A stretch of 64,000 nt of DNA. It comes from Microbacterium sp. RURRCA19A. Lineage in GTDB: Bacteria; Actinomycetota; Actinomycetes; Actinomycetales; Microbacteriaceae. A program made the translations under genes and the position numbers. A model generated the notes under the pieces. It had not been told where the DNA came from. It saw nothing but the letters and a program-made list of their open reading frames with translations, and ran no database searches. Within the stretch, counting starts at the first letter, position 1. The number at the start of each line of letters is the position of its first letter. The stretch is taken from assembly GCF_900156455.1 (NCBI RefSeq), contig NZ_FTNQ01000002.1, positions 186,001 through 250,000 on the forward strand, read 5' to 3'. This document shows, one piece after another, positions 1 through 8,002 of the stretch.

Positions 1-258
1 GTGACGCTCGCCCACCTTGACGGCGCGACGATCGACTCCGCCGAGACCGACGCGGACGGGCGCCTCGCCCTCGGACCCGACCGGCTCGACGACGGCGACT
101 ACGCGCTGACGTTCGGTACAGGCGCGTACTTCCGCGCGCGGGGGGTCGCGTCGTTCCACCCCGTCGCGACCGTCGCGTTCACCGTGTCGGGCGACGCGCA
201 CCTGCACGTGCCGCTGCTGCTGAGCCCGTTCGCCTACTCGACCTACCGCGGCAGCTGA
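1..258 (+). CDS. uraH: 5-hydroxyisourate hydrolase, C-terminal part (cut by window start)
   Basis: Only the last 85 residues are visible. The reading frame is open from base 1, and the GTG there is probably an internal Val rather than the start. The tail contains HVPLLLSPFAYSTYRGS; the C-terminal YRGS tetrapeptide is the hallmark of transthyretin-like HIU hydrolases, which convert 5-hydroxyisourate to OHCU in urate breakdown. The full protein is usually about 110 residues, so roughly 25 are missing. It ends 8 bp before the urate hydroxylase gene, which makes the 5-hydroxyisourate this enzyme uses, so the two form one operon. Function rests on the tail motif and the neighbour. Confidence 0.9.
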   Translation: MTLAHLDGATIDSAETDADGRLALGPDRLDDGDYALTFGTGAYFRARGVASFHPVATVAFTVSGDAHLHVPLLLSPFAYSTYRGS

Positions 259-266
259 GGAGAGCC

Positions 267-1451
267 ATGAAGGTCATCGTCATCGGCGCCGGGGTCGGCG
301 GAACCTCCGCCGCCCTCGCGCTGCAGAAGCTCGGCCACGAGGTCGTCGTGTACGACCGCATGCGCGAGAACCGCCCCGTCGGCGCCGCGCTGTCGCTGTG
401 GTCGAACGGCGTGAAGGTGCTCAACTGGCTCGGGCTCGGGCCCCAGGTCGCCGCGCTCGGCGGCCAGATGCACGACATGGCCTACTACGACGGCCACACC
501 GGCGACGAGATGTGTCGGTTCTCCCTGGCATCCGTCACCGCCCAGACCGGGCAGCAGCCCTACCCGGTCGCCCGCGCCGACCTGCAGGCGCTGATGATGG
601 ATGCCGTCGGCTCGACCGACATCCATCTCGGCATGCAGCTGGTCGGCGTCTCCGACGACGGCGACACGGTCACCGCGACCTTCGCCGACGGCTCGATCGA
701 CACAGCGGATCTGCTCATCGGCGCCGACGGGGCCCGCTCGCTCGTACGCGACTACGTCACCGAGCCCACCGGCATCCGTCCCGAACGGCGCTACTCCGGA
801 TACGTCAACTACAACGGCCTGGTCCCCGCCGACCCGCGCATCGGACCGCCGCACCAGTGGACGACCTACGTCGGCGACGGCAAACGCTGCGCCGTGATGC
901 CCGTCGCGGGCGACCGGTTCTACTTCTTCGTCGACGTTCCCGGACCCTCGGGCGAGACCCCCGACCATATGCAGGCCCTGGAGGATGCGTTCGGCTCGTG
1001 GGGCGCCCCGGGAGTGCGGGCGCTCCTGGATGCCATCGACCCCGACGCCTCGCTCAACCGCGTGGAGATCTGGGACATCGACCCCTTCGACACCTGGGTG
1101 CGCGGGCGCGTGGCGATCCTCGGGGATGCCGCGCACAACACCGCCCCCGACATCGGTCAGGGCGCGTGCTCGGCGCTGGAGGACAGCTTCGCCCTCGGCA
1201 TCGTGTTCGCCACGACCACGCTCGGCGTCGAGGACTCGCTGAAGCGCTACGAGCGGATCCGCACCGAGCGGGCCGGTGACCTCGTGCTGCGCGCCCGAAA
1301 GCGGGCGCACGAGACGCACGCGTTCGACGTCGAGGCCACACAGGCCTGGTACGACGGTCTGCGCCGCGAGGACGGCACCGGCGTGATCCGCGGCATCGTC
1401 GGCAACATCGAGGGCAGCCCCGTGGAGCTCGGCGCGAGCGTCTTGGGCTGA
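267..1451 (+). CDS. hpxO: FAD-dependent urate hydroxylase, HpxO type
   Basis: 394-residue flavoprotein monooxygenase. The N-terminal GAGVGG dinucleotide-binding motif (residues 7-12), a central GADGAR motif and GDAAHNTAPDIGQG near residue 287 are the three FAD-binding signatures of the group A hydroxylase fold. The overall pattern (VGAALSLWSNGVK, YSGYVNYNGLV) matches HpxO, which oxidises urate to 5-hydroxyisourate with NADH and O2, a cofactor-dependent replacement for uricase. The ATG is preceded by a GAGGAGA ribosome site. It follows the HIU hydrolase by 8 bp, which supports the purine-catabolic role over that of other aromatic hydroxylases. Cytoplasmic. Confidence 0.88.
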   Translation: MKVIVIGAGVGGTSAALALQKLGHEVVVYDRMRENRPVGAALSLWSNGVKVLNWLGLGPQVAALGGQMHDMAYYDGHTGDEMCRFSLASVTAQTGQQPYPVARADLQALMMDAVGSTDIHLGMQLVGVSDDGDTVTATFADGSIDTADLLIGADGARSLVRDYVTEPTGIRPERRYSGYVNYNGLVPADPRIGPPHQWTTYVGDGKRCAVMPVAGDRFYFFVDVPGPSGETPDHMQALEDAFGSWGAPGVRALLDAIDPDASLNRVEIWDIDPFDTWVRGRVAILGDAAHNTAPDIGQGACSALEDSFALGIVFATTTLGVEDSLKRYERIRTERAGDLVLRARKRAHETHAFDVEATQAWYDGLRREDGTGVIRGIVGNIEGSPVELGASVLG

Positions 1452-1478
1452 CGCGGGGGGCGGCGGCGCCGGCGATCC

Positions 1479-1532
1479 AGTGTCCAAGACACGCCGTATC
1501 GGGGGCCCGCGGAACGGCGTGTCTTGGACACT
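1479..1532. repeat. Dispersed palindromic repeat, copy 1 (subtype A)
   Basis: Perfect 18-bp inverted arms, AGTGTCCAAGACACGCCG at 1479-1496 and its complement at 1515-1532, around an 18-nt centre. Each arm contains its own small palindrome GTGTC-CAA-GACAC. It lies between the convergent ends of hpxO and apt. There is no T-run, so it is not a classical terminator. Confidence 0.93.
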
Positions 1533-1580
1533 CGACGTTGTGCGGCGCCGGAGGGCGGCGCGCTCGGAACCGAAGCCGAA

Positions 1581-1643
1581 GGTTCAGTGTCCAAGACACG
1601 CGGATGCCACGACCCGCGGTCCGCGTGTCTTGGACACTCAACC
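1581..1643. repeat. Dispersed palindromic repeat, copy 2 (subtype B)
   Basis: 19-bp perfect arms, AGTGTCCAAGACACGCGGA at 1586-1604 and its complement at 1620-1638, with a 15-nt centre. Pairing extends outward through GGTT/AACC with one mismatch. This subtype has arms ending GCGGA instead of GCCG and a shorter centre. It lies between the same two convergent genes as copy 1. Confidence 0.93.
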
Positions 1644-1694
1644 GGATGTGCGCAGTACCGACGAGACCCGCGTGAGTCGGACGCCGCGCCGGGG

Positions 1695-2219
1695 TCAGAC
1701 GTGGAAGATGCTGTGCACGTCGCCGCCGAGCACCTGGCGGCCGCCGAGGGCGTCGATCTCGAGCAGCACCGCGGTGCCGGTGACCTCGCCGCCGAGGCGG
1801 GCGACGAGCGCACGGCCGGCTTCGAGGGTGCCGCCGGTGGCGAGCACGTCGTCGAGCAGCAGCACCCGGGTGCCGTCGGCGATGTCGTCGTGCATCTCGA
1901 TCTCTGCGGTGCCGTACTCGAGCGCGTACGAGACGGATGCCGCGGGCCGCGGCAGCTTGCCCGCCTTGCGGATGGGCACGAGCCCCACGCCCGCCGCGAC
2001 GGCGGCGGCTCCGGCGAGCAGGAACCCGCGCGCCTCGATGCCCGCGACCACGTCGAAGCGGCCCGCGAACGGCTCGAGCAGCGCGTCGATCGTGGCGCGC
2101 AGGGCCGTGGCATCCGCCAGCAGGGGCGTGATGTCGCGGAACATCACCCCGGGCTCGGGGTAGTCGGGGATGCTGCCGATCAGCGATTCGGCACGGGCGA
2201 GGGCGGAGGCGTCGGGCAC
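1695..2219 (-). CDS. apt: Adenine phosphoribosyltransferase
   Basis: 174 residues, the usual length for Apt. The PRPP-binding motif VLLLDDVLATGGT (about residues 118-130) and the N-terminal IPDYPEPGVMFRDITPLL are diagnostic. It converts adenine plus PRPP to AMP plus pyrophosphate in purine salvage, in the cytoplasm. The start is the ATG at 2217-2219. The gene is convergent with hpxO, so purine salvage and urate breakdown are adjacent but not co-transcribed. Two palindromic repeats fill the 243 bp between them and a third lies just upstream of its start. Confidence 0.95.
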   Translation of the reverse strand: MPDASALARAESLIGSIPDYPEPGVMFRDITPLLADATALRATIDALLEPFAGRFDVVAGIEARGFLLAGAAAVAAGVGLVPIRKAGKLPRPAASVSYALEYGTAEIEMHDDIADGTRVLLLDDVLATGGTLEAGRALVARLGGEVTGTAVLLEIDALGGRQVLGGDVHSIFHV

Positions 2220-2251
2220 CCATCCACCCTAAACGCGCGGCACCGACCCCA

Positions 2252-2311
2252 CCGAGTGTCCAGGACACGCCGTACGGCAGCGGGCGGATGCGGCGTGTCT
2301 TGGACACTCGG
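2252..2311. repeat. Dispersed palindromic repeat, copy 3 (subtype A)
   Basis: Arms at 2252-2272 and 2291-2311 of 21 bp, of the form CCGAGTGTCCAGGACACGCCG, with one G/T wobble against the right arm. The 18-nt centre resembles those of the other subtype A copies. It sits in the divergent region between apt and the GH13 gene, 26 bp upstream of the LacI operator. Confidence 0.92.
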
Positions 2312-2336
2312 CAGGGAAACCGGCCCCTCGCCACGC

Positions 2337-2350
2337 TGCAAGCGCTTGCA
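2337..2350. promoter_or_regulatory. LacI-family operator for the alpha-glucosidase gene
   Basis: Perfect 14-bp palindrome TGCAAGCGCTTGCA with the central AGCGCT common in LacI/GalR operators. It ends one base before a -10-like TAGGTT (2352-2357), which is 7 nt from the GH13 ATG, so a bound repressor would cover the promoter spacer. The likely ligand protein is the LacI regulator encoded at 4048. Confidence 0.8.
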
Positions 2351-2351
2351 C

Positions 2352-2357
2352 TAGGTT
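2352..2357 (+). promoter_or_regulatory. -10 element of a probable leaderless promoter
   Basis: TAGGTT followed by 7 nt and then the ATG at 2365. No Shine-Dalgarno sequence is visible between them, which fits a transcript that begins at or next to the start codon. Confidence 0.5.
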
Positions 2358-2364
2358 GTACCGC

Positions 2365-4044
2365 ATGACTTTCACGCAGCAGGACGCGCGCCCCGAACTC
2401 GAGTCCGCTCCCGTTTCCGAGTGGTGGCGGACCGCCGTCATCTACCAGATCTATCCGCGCTCGTTCGCCGATGCATCGGGCGACGGCCTGGGCGACCTGC
2501 CCGGCGTCACCGCGCACCTCGACGACCTGAAGGAGCTGGGGGTGGATGCCATCTGGCTCAGCCCCTTCCAGCGGTCGCCGCAGAAGGACGCAGGGTACGA
2601 CGTCGCCGACTACCGCGACGTCGACCCGATCTTCGGCACGCTCGCCGACTTCGACGCGATGCTCGCGGGCGCGCACGAGCGTGGCATCCGGGTGATCGTC
2701 GACCTCGTGCCGAATCACTCCAGCGATCAGCACGTCTGGTTCCAGGAGGCGCTGAAGTCCGCCCCCGGAAGCCCCGAGCGCGCGCGGTACATCTTCCGCG
2801 ACGGCGCGGGCGAGAACGGCGAACTTCCCCCGAACAACTGGGAGAGCGTGTTCGGCGGCGGCATGTGGAAGCGCGTGACCGAGGCCGACGGCACGCCGGG
2901 GCAGTGGTACCTGCACATCTTCGACGAGTCGCAGCCCGACTTCGACTGGACCAACCCCGAGGTGCGCGCGGAGTTCCGCGACATCCTGCGCTTCTGGCTC
3001 GACCGCGGCGTCGACGGCTTCCGCGTCGATGTGGCCCACGGCCTCATCAAGGCTGCGGGCCTGCCCGACTTCACGCCCGACCCCGAGGGCGGATCCATGG
3101 GCGGCGACGCCGCCGGCGTCCCGTACTGGGGCCAGCCGGGCGTGCACGAGGTGTGGCGCGAGTGGCACGAGGTGCTCGCCGAGTACGACGGCGACCGCGC
3201 CCTGTGCGCCGAGGCGTGGCTCCCCACCGTCGCGCAGACGGCGCTGTGGGTGCGCCCCGACGAGATGCACCAGGCCTTCAACTTCCACTACCTCGAGACG
3301 AAGTGGGATGCCGAGGCGCTGCGCGCCGTGATCACGGAATCACTGCACGAGTACGCGGCCGTCGGCGCACCGAGCACGTGGGTGCTGTCGAACCACGACG
3401 TCGTCCGCCACGCGTCGCGCCTGGCGCTCACGGCCGAGAACCCGCAGGGTGCGGGCATCGGACCGAAGTCCCCCGGCAAGCCCGACCCGGTGACGGGTCT
3501 GCAGCGCGCCCGCGCCGCGACCTCCCTGATGCTCGCGCTGCCCGGCTCGTCGTACCTGTACCAGGGCGAGGAGCTGGGCCTCCCCGAGGTCATCGACCTG
3601 CCCGACGACGCCCGCCAGGACCCCACCTGGTTCCGCACCGAGGGCGAGCGCTACGGCCGCGACGGTTGCCGCGTCCCGATCCCGTGGACCGCGGACGCCC
3701 CCGCCTACGGCTTCAACGACACCGGAGCGGCCTGGCTGCCGCAGCCCGCCGAGTGGGCGGAGCTCGCCCGTGACGTGCAGCGCGAGGACCCGGCATCCAC
3801 CCTGTCGCTGTACCGCTCGCTGCTCGCCGAGCGCCGCGCGCACGGTCTCGGCGCCGGGTCGCTGGAGTGGCTCGACGGCTACGGCGACGACGTCGTGGCG
3901 TTCCGCAACGGCGCCGTCACCGTGATCGCCAACCTCGGCGACACGGCGGTCGAGCTGCCGGACGGCGACGTCGTCGTCGCCAGCGGACCGTGGGAGGGCG
4001 CCTCGCTCCCGACCGACACGACCGTCTGGATCGCCGCGGCCTGA
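2365..4044 (+). CDS. GH13 alpha-glucosidase (oligo-1,6-glucosidase/maltase type)
   Basis: 559-residue cytoplasmic glycoside hydrolase that releases glucose from imported alpha-glucosides. The (beta/alpha)8 signatures are in order: DLVPNHSS, GVDGFRVDVAHG (nucleophile Asp about residue 222), ALCAEAW (acid/base Glu about 283) and LSNHD (Asp about 345). The motif VIYQIYPRSFADASGDGLGD opens the domain as in the GH13 oligosaccharide subfamilies. I chose the ATG at 2365 over a TTG nine bases earlier because it is correctly spaced from the -10 element. There is a perfect LacI operator just upstream, and the LacI regulator starts 3 bp after the stop. Substrate preference cannot be settled from motifs alone. 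Confidence 0.9.
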   Translation: MTFTQQDARPELESAPVSEWWRTAVIYQIYPRSFADASGDGLGDLPGVTAHLDDLKELGVDAIWLSPFQRSPQKDAGYDVADYRDVDPIFGTLADFDAMLAGAHERGIRVIVDLVPNHSSDQHVWFQEALKSAPGSPERARYIFRDGAGENGELPPNNWESVFGGGMWKRVTEADGTPGQWYLHIFDESQPDFDWTNPEVRAEFRDILRFWLDRGVDGFRVDVAHGLIKAAGLPDFTPDPEGGSMGGDAAGVPYWGQPGVHEVWREWHEVLAEYDGDRALCAEAWLPTVAQTALWVRPDEMHQAFNFHYLETKWDAEALRAVITESLHEYAAVGAPSTWVLSNHDVVRHASRLALTAENPQGAGIGPKSPGKPDPVTGLQRARAATSLMLALPGSSYLYQGEELGLPEVIDLPDDARQDPTWFRTEGERYGRDGCRVPIPWTADAPAYGFNDTGAAWLPQPAEWAELARDVQREDPASTLSLYRSLLAERRAHGLGAGSLEWLDGYGDDVVAFRNGAVTVIANLGDTAVELPDGDVVVASGPWEGASLPTDTTVWIAAA

Positions 4045-4047
4045 GCC

Positions 4048-5064
4048 GTGGCATCCCGGATTCGCGAGACCGTGGTCGGCATCGACGAGGTCGCCCGCCG
4101 GGCGGGCGTGTCGACCGCCACGGTCTCGCGAGCCCTCAGCGGGCGCGGACCCGTGTCTCCCGTCACCCGGCAGCGCGTGCAGACCGCCGCGGACGAGCTG
4201 GGGTACGTCGTCTCGGCGGCGGCGTCGACGCTGGCGACCGGCCGCGCACGGGCGATCGGGGTCATCGTGCCGTTCCTGGACCGGTGGTTCTTCAGCACCG
4301 TGCTCGCGGGGATCTCGGACGCGCTCGTCCGGCGCGGCTTCGACATCACGCTCTACGGCGTGAGCGCGGCGGCCGAGGAACGGCACCGCGTGTTCTCCGA
4401 CAACATGCGCCGGCGTCGCGTCGACGGCATCATCACGATCGCGCCGGAACTCGACGCGGAAGAGACCGAGCTGCTCCGCGGCCTCGGCGTGCCGATCGTC
4501 GCGATCGCCGGCCCCAACCCGCTGCTGACGACCCTCACCGTCGACGACCACGCCGTGGGTCGCCTCGCCACCCGGCACCTGCTCGAGCTCGGCCACCGCC
4601 GGATCGCCCACATCGGCTCGCACGGGACGAGCGGATCCTCAGTGCCGGCGCTCCGTCGCCGCGGTTTCGCCGAGGAGATGGATGCCGCGGGCGCGGCGCC
4701 CTCGTTCGCCGACGCCGACTTCACGATCGAGGGGGGATCGGCCGCGGCGCGGCGCCTTCTCGAGGGCGACGACCGTCCGACCGCGATCTTCGCGGCCTCG
4801 GACGAGATGGCGATCGGTGCCGTGCTCGCCGCCCGGGAGGCCGGGCTGCGTGTTCCCGAGGACGTCTCGATCATCGGCGTCGACGGCAACGACCTCGGCC
4901 GCTGGTTCGGACTCACGACCGTCGATCAGTTCGCCCGCGGCCAGGGCGAGCGGGCCGCCGAAGCGGTGCTCGCCGACCTCGACGGGGCCGCCCCCGCCCT
5001 CCGACGCGGCACGCTGCCGTTCGCGCTGCTTGAACGCGGGTCGACGGCGGCACCTTCGCACTGA
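4048..5064 (+). CDS. LacI-family transcriptional regulator (alpha-glucosidase locus)
   Basis: 338 residues. The N-terminal helix-turn-helix and hinge read [21 protein letters not shown], followed by a periplasmic-binding-protein-like effector domain ([36 protein letters not shown]). The GTG start at 4048 lies 3 bp after the GH13 stop, so the genes are co-transcribed. It most likely represses its own operon through the TGCAAGCGCTTGCA site at 2337 and is released by a sugar. An alternative start a few codons downstream is possible because no clear ribosome site precedes the GTG. Confidence 0.88.
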   Translation: MASRIRETVVGIDEVARRAGVSTATVSRALSGRGPVSPVTRQRVQTAADELGYVVSAAASTLATGRARAIGVIVPFLDRWFFSTVLAGISDALVRRGFDITLYGVSAAAEERHRVFSDNMRRRRVDGIITIAPELDAEETELLRGLGVPIVAIAGPNPLLTTLTVDDHAVGRLATRHLLELGHRRIAHIGSHGTSGSSVPALRRRGFAEEMDAAGAAPSFADADFTIEGGSAAARRLLEGDDRPTAIFAASDEMAIGAVLAAREAGLRVPEDVSIIGVDGNDLGRWFGLTTVDQFARGQGERAAEAVLADLDGAAPALRRGTLPFALLERGSTAAPSH

Positions 5065-5105
5065 GGCCGTGAGGCGGGCGCGGGGTCGGGGCCACGGCAT
5101 CCCCG

Positions 5106-5160
5106 CACAACTCCGGCATGTCGCGATCCGCCCGACGGACCGACGCGCAGGGATGCCACA
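5106..5160. repeat. Short intergenic repeat, GCACAACTCCGG family (partial copy)
   Basis: CGCACAACTCCGGCA followed by CGATCCGCC and GGATGCC-like blocks, in the same order as the copy at 62970-63026, but the right-hand CCGGAGT arm is degraded. It lies between convergent genes (LacI and the septum-type protein). The relationship is judged by eye. Confidence 0.5.
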
Positions 5161-5215
5161 GCGCAGGGGTTCTGGGCGGCTCACACCGCGCGCGAGCGGA
5201 ACGAGACGCGCGCGG

Positions 5216-6406
5216 TCAGCGCTGGGAGGCCGCCAGCGATCCCGTCGTCTCTCCGGCGGGATCGAAGATCAGGCAGAGGAGCTCGCGGTCGCCCTGCGCC
5301 CAGGTCTGCTCGGTCGGCGAGACGTACGAGTAGTCGAGGGTCGAATCCGCATAGGCGATGCCGACGAAGGCGTCGAACTGCGCGCCGCACCGGTCGAGGG
5401 CCTCGGTCTGCAGCGCCGCGTCACCGGGGAAGACGCCGTCGTCCAGCAGGAACGACTGGAACACCTCGTACGTGTGAGGCTGCGCGCAGTCGAGCACGTT
5501 GTCGCTGGTGATGAACCCGCTCGCCACGTCGTCGAGGCACGACCCCACCGGGAGCGCGAAGGACTCGTCCGGCTCGGCGGGCGCTTGCTCGCTCGGCGGT
5601 ACGAACGGATCCATCGGTGAACCCGCGCCCGACGAGGATGCCGCGCCGAAGGCGAAGAGGGCGAAGAGGGCGATCGCGCCGAGGATCGAGAGCACCGACA
5701 TGACCGCGCCCACGACGATGCCGCCGATCGCGAGGCCACGCCCCTTCTCGCCGGTCCGCTTGACCTGCGCGAGCGCCACGGAACCGGCCACGATGCCACC
5801 GATCGGGACGACGAAGCCGAGCACGAGGGCGATGATCGCGACCGTGTTCGTCCGCGGCCCGGCACCGGGGACCGGAGCGGGCGCGCCGTAGCGGACGCCC
5901 GGAGGGACCGCCGCGTAGTCCGCCGGGGGAGCGGTGGGGGCGGGATAGCCCTGTGCCCCGCCCTCGGCGAACGGTCCCGCGGGAATGGCATACGTCGCGT
6001 CCGCGTCGGGCGTGGGCGAGGGCGCCGGTGCGCCATCGGGCACCGCACCCTGCAGGACACCCTGCTGTGCGAGCCGCACACCCGACAGGTGCGCGGCTTC
6101 GCGGACGACGTCGCCCGCCTTGGCGGCACCGACGGCACCGCCCTTGAAGAACCCGCCGACCGTCGAGTGCTCGAACGCGGCCAGGGTGCTTCCGGCATCC
6201 TCCGTGAAGTGCACGTCGAAGCGCACATGCATGTCCTGACCCGCGAAGGCGCCCGCGACGATGGTCGTGCCCAGGCTCCCCCGCGTGACGTCGAGCGATC
6301 CGCTCGCCGTCGGCTGCACGCTGAAGCCCTGCTCGACCAGCGTCGAGGCGACGGCGTCGCGTGCGCGGTCGAGCGGAAGAAGAAGTCGCAGTTCTGCGGT
6401 CGCCAC
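5216..6406 (-). CDS. Membrane protein with DUF4190-like segment and septum-formation domain
   Basis: 396 residues. Residues 1-130 are a soluble, hydrophobic-poor region. A Pro/Ala-rich linker follows, then two close membrane segments, NTVAIIALVLGFVVPIGGIV and LAIGGIVVGAVMSVLSI, of the DUF4190 kind. The C-terminal part (VGSCLDDVASG, CAQPHTYEVFQSF, RDRELLCLIFD-like end with paired Cys) resembles the Septum_form domain, an extracytoplasmic module of actinobacteria of unknown biochemical function. The start is GTG at 6406 with an AGGGGG ribosome site. Convergent with the LacI gene. The role in septation is only a family label. Confidence 0.7.
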   Translation of the reverse strand: MATAELRLLLPLDRARDAVASTLVEQGFSVQPTASGSLDVTRGSLGTTIVAGAFAGQDMHVRFDVHFTEDAGSTLAAFEHSTVGGFFKGGAVGAAKAGDVVREAAHLSGVRLAQQGVLQGAVPDGAPAPSPTPDADATYAIPAGPFAEGGAQGYPAPTAPPADYAAVPPGVRYGAPAPVPGAGPRTNTVAIIALVLGFVVPIGGIVAGSVALAQVKRTGEKGRGLAIGGIVVGAVMSVLSILGAIALFALFAFGAASSSGAGSPMDPFVPPSEQAPAEPDESFALPVGSCLDDVASGFITSDNVLDCAQPHTYEVFQSFLLDDGVFPGDAALQTEALDRCGAQFDAFVGIAYADSTLDYSYVSPTEQTWAQGDRELLCLIFDPAGETTGSLAASQR

Positions 6407-6469
6407 GGATACCCCCTGGTCTCGTCACCCTGAAGGTGAGCTGGCAGCGTCCAGGCTATCGCCCGGCTC

Positions 6470-7663
6470 TCATCGGATGCGCCCCACGAGATCGTCAGCG
6501 GTCAGCGAGTCGGCCTCGGCGAGCACGGCGCGGGCGGCGTCGCGGGCGTCCTCGACGTTCCACAGGAGGACGCCGACCACCCGATCGTCGTCGAGGTAGT
6601 AGACGACACCGCGGTCGGCGTCGATCCAGTCCTCCACCGTGTCGAGCGAGGAATCCAGCGTGCCGACCGCCTCGTACCGGATGCCGAAGACCGCCGAGTA
6701 GTAGTAGGGCGTGTGGGTGTAGGGCTCCCCGGCGCCGGCGAGGTTCCGCCCGACGGCGCCGCCCATCTCGTTCGCGTTGTCGACGTGCTCGACGCGCCGG
6801 CGGCCGAGCAGCCGGTCGGGGTAGCTGGCCACGTCGCCCGCGGCCCACACATCGTCGGCCGAGGTCCGCAGCTGCGCGTCGACCACGACCCCGTCGTCGA
6901 CGGTGATCCCGGCGGCCTCGGCCAGGTCGGTCGCGACCTCGATGCCCAGGCCGCTGACCACGGCATCCGCGCGCACCTCGTCGCCGCCCTCGAGCGTCAA
7001 CCGGATGCCATCGGCATCCGCCTCACCCCCCTCGACCTTCGATCCCGCGACGATCTCGACTCCAGCGTCGCGGAAAAGCTTCTCGAACCGCTCCGCCAGC
7101 GCGGGCGGGAACACGGCGTCGCCGAGAACCGCACCGGTGTGCACCAGGACCGTGTCGACCCCGTTCCGCACGAGGGCGGCCGCGAGTTCGGAGCCGATGT
7201 ACCCGCCGCCCACGACCGCGATGCGTGCGACCTCCTCGGACAGGGCGCGCAGCCTCCGATAGTCCGCGGCCGTACGGAAGGTCAGCGCCCGCTCGCCGCC
7301 GGACCGGTCGTCGATCGGGAGCGGCACGGGGTGGCCGCCGGTGGCGAGGAGCAGCTTCCCGTACGAGAACGACTGGCCGTCGGCATCCACTTCGTGATCC
7401 TCGGGGCGGACCGCCGTCGCTCGCGTGCGCAGCCGGATGTCAGCGCCGGTGTCGTCGGCGGTGCCGAGCGGCACCTTCTCCCACGTGAACTCGTCGTCGG
7501 TCCACAGCTTCTTGCTGAGCGCGGGACGCGTGTAAGGCTCGTCCACATCGTCGCTCAGGATGCCGATGGACCCGTCGGCGTCGAGCTCGCGGATCCCGCG
7601 GGCGGCGGTGTCGGCGACCATCCCGCCGCCGATGATGAGGTAGTCGAAGTGTGTCGTGGCCAT
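6470..7663 (-). CDS. FAD/NAD(P)H-dependent oxidoreductase (ferredoxin/rubredoxin reductase-like)
   Basis: 397 residues. Two dinucleotide folds are visible: IIGGGMVADTAARGI at the N-terminus for FAD and VAVVGGGYIGSELAAAL near residue 150 for NAD(P)H. A DVWAAGDVASYPD motif near 275 contacts FAD, and a reductase-type C-terminal domain follows. This is the layout of AIF-like and ferredoxin-NAD reductases that pass electrons to a small iron-sulfur protein. No ferredoxin gene is next to it, so the partner is unknown. The ATG at 7663 is used because the frame upstream is repeat sequence. It is divergent from the M20 gene. Confidence 0.8.
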   Translation of the reverse strand: MATTHFDYLIIGGGMVADTAARGIRELDADGSIGILSDDVDEPYTRPALSKKLWTDDEFTWEKVPLGTADDTGADIRLRTRATAVRPEDHEVDADGQSFSYGKLLLATGGHPVPLPIDDRSGGERALTFRTAADYRRLRALSEEVARIAVVGGGYIGSELAAALVRNGVDTVLVHTGAVLGDAVFPPALAERFEKLFRDAGVEIVAGSKVEGGEADADGIRLTLEGGDEVRADAVVSGLGIEVATDLAEAAGITVDDGVVVDAQLRTSADDVWAAGDVASYPDRLLGRRRVEHVDNANEMGGAVGRNLAGAGEPYTHTPYYYSAVFGIRYEAVGTLDSSLDTVEDWIDADRGVVYYLDDDRVVGVLLWNVEDARDAARAVLAEADSLTADDLVGRIR

Positions 7664-7747
7664 GCGGCCAGCCTCGCCGCCGCGGGACGCCGCCCGAGGC
7701 GGCTGGACAGGGGACGTGGCATCCGGTAGCGGGTCGCGTCGGCGTCG

Positions 7748-7818
7748 AGCGTCCAAGACACGTCGAGTGTCCAAGACACGCGGATGCCACTCGCCCGCGT
7801 CCGCGTGTCTTGGACGCT
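7748..7818. repeat. Dispersed palindromic repeat, copy 4 (subtype B with an extra left arm)
   Basis: The core element is 7766-7818 with arms AGTGTCCAAGACACGCGGA and TCCGCGTGTCTTGGACGCT and a 15-nt centre. An additional left arm, AGCGTCCAAGACACG, lies at 7748-7762. The right arm pairs perfectly with this extra arm (GCGTCC/GGACGC) but has one mismatch with the nearer one. It lies between divergent genes. Confidence 0.88.
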
Positions 7819-7869
7819 GAACCGCATCGAACGGCACTTCGCCCGCTCGAGCGTCTCGTGAGGAGATTC

Positions 7870-7923
7870 AGTGTCCAAGACACGCCGTATGGCGCGGGGC
7901 GGATGCGGCGTGTCTTGGACACT
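7870..7923. repeat. Dispersed palindromic repeat, copy 5 (subtype A)
   Basis: Perfect 18-bp arms at 7870-7887 and 7906-7923 with an 18-nt centre, identical in arms to copy 1. Together with copy 4 it fills most of the 339-bp divergent gap between the reductase and M20 genes. Nothing else coding is seen in that gap. Confidence 0.93.
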
Positions 7924-7989
7924 CGACCAGGGGACCGACGCCCAGCACGACGCCGAGACGCCGCACGGGACACCGCCACCCGCGACGCA

Positions 7990-7995
7990 TAGGCT
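7990..7995 (+). promoter_or_regulatory. -10 element before the M20 gene
   Basis: TAGGCT, 7 nt upstream of the ATG at 8003, the same spacing as several other genes here. A weak GAAGG lies in the interval, so either leaderless or normal initiation is possible. Confidence 0.4.
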
Positions 7996-8002
7996 CGAAG
8001 GC

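Noticed and set aside
1054..3288. 744-codon minus-strand open frame across hpxO, apt and the GH13 gene
   Set aside because: It crosses three real genes and two repeat elements in the wrong frame; composition is Arg-rich and shadow-like.
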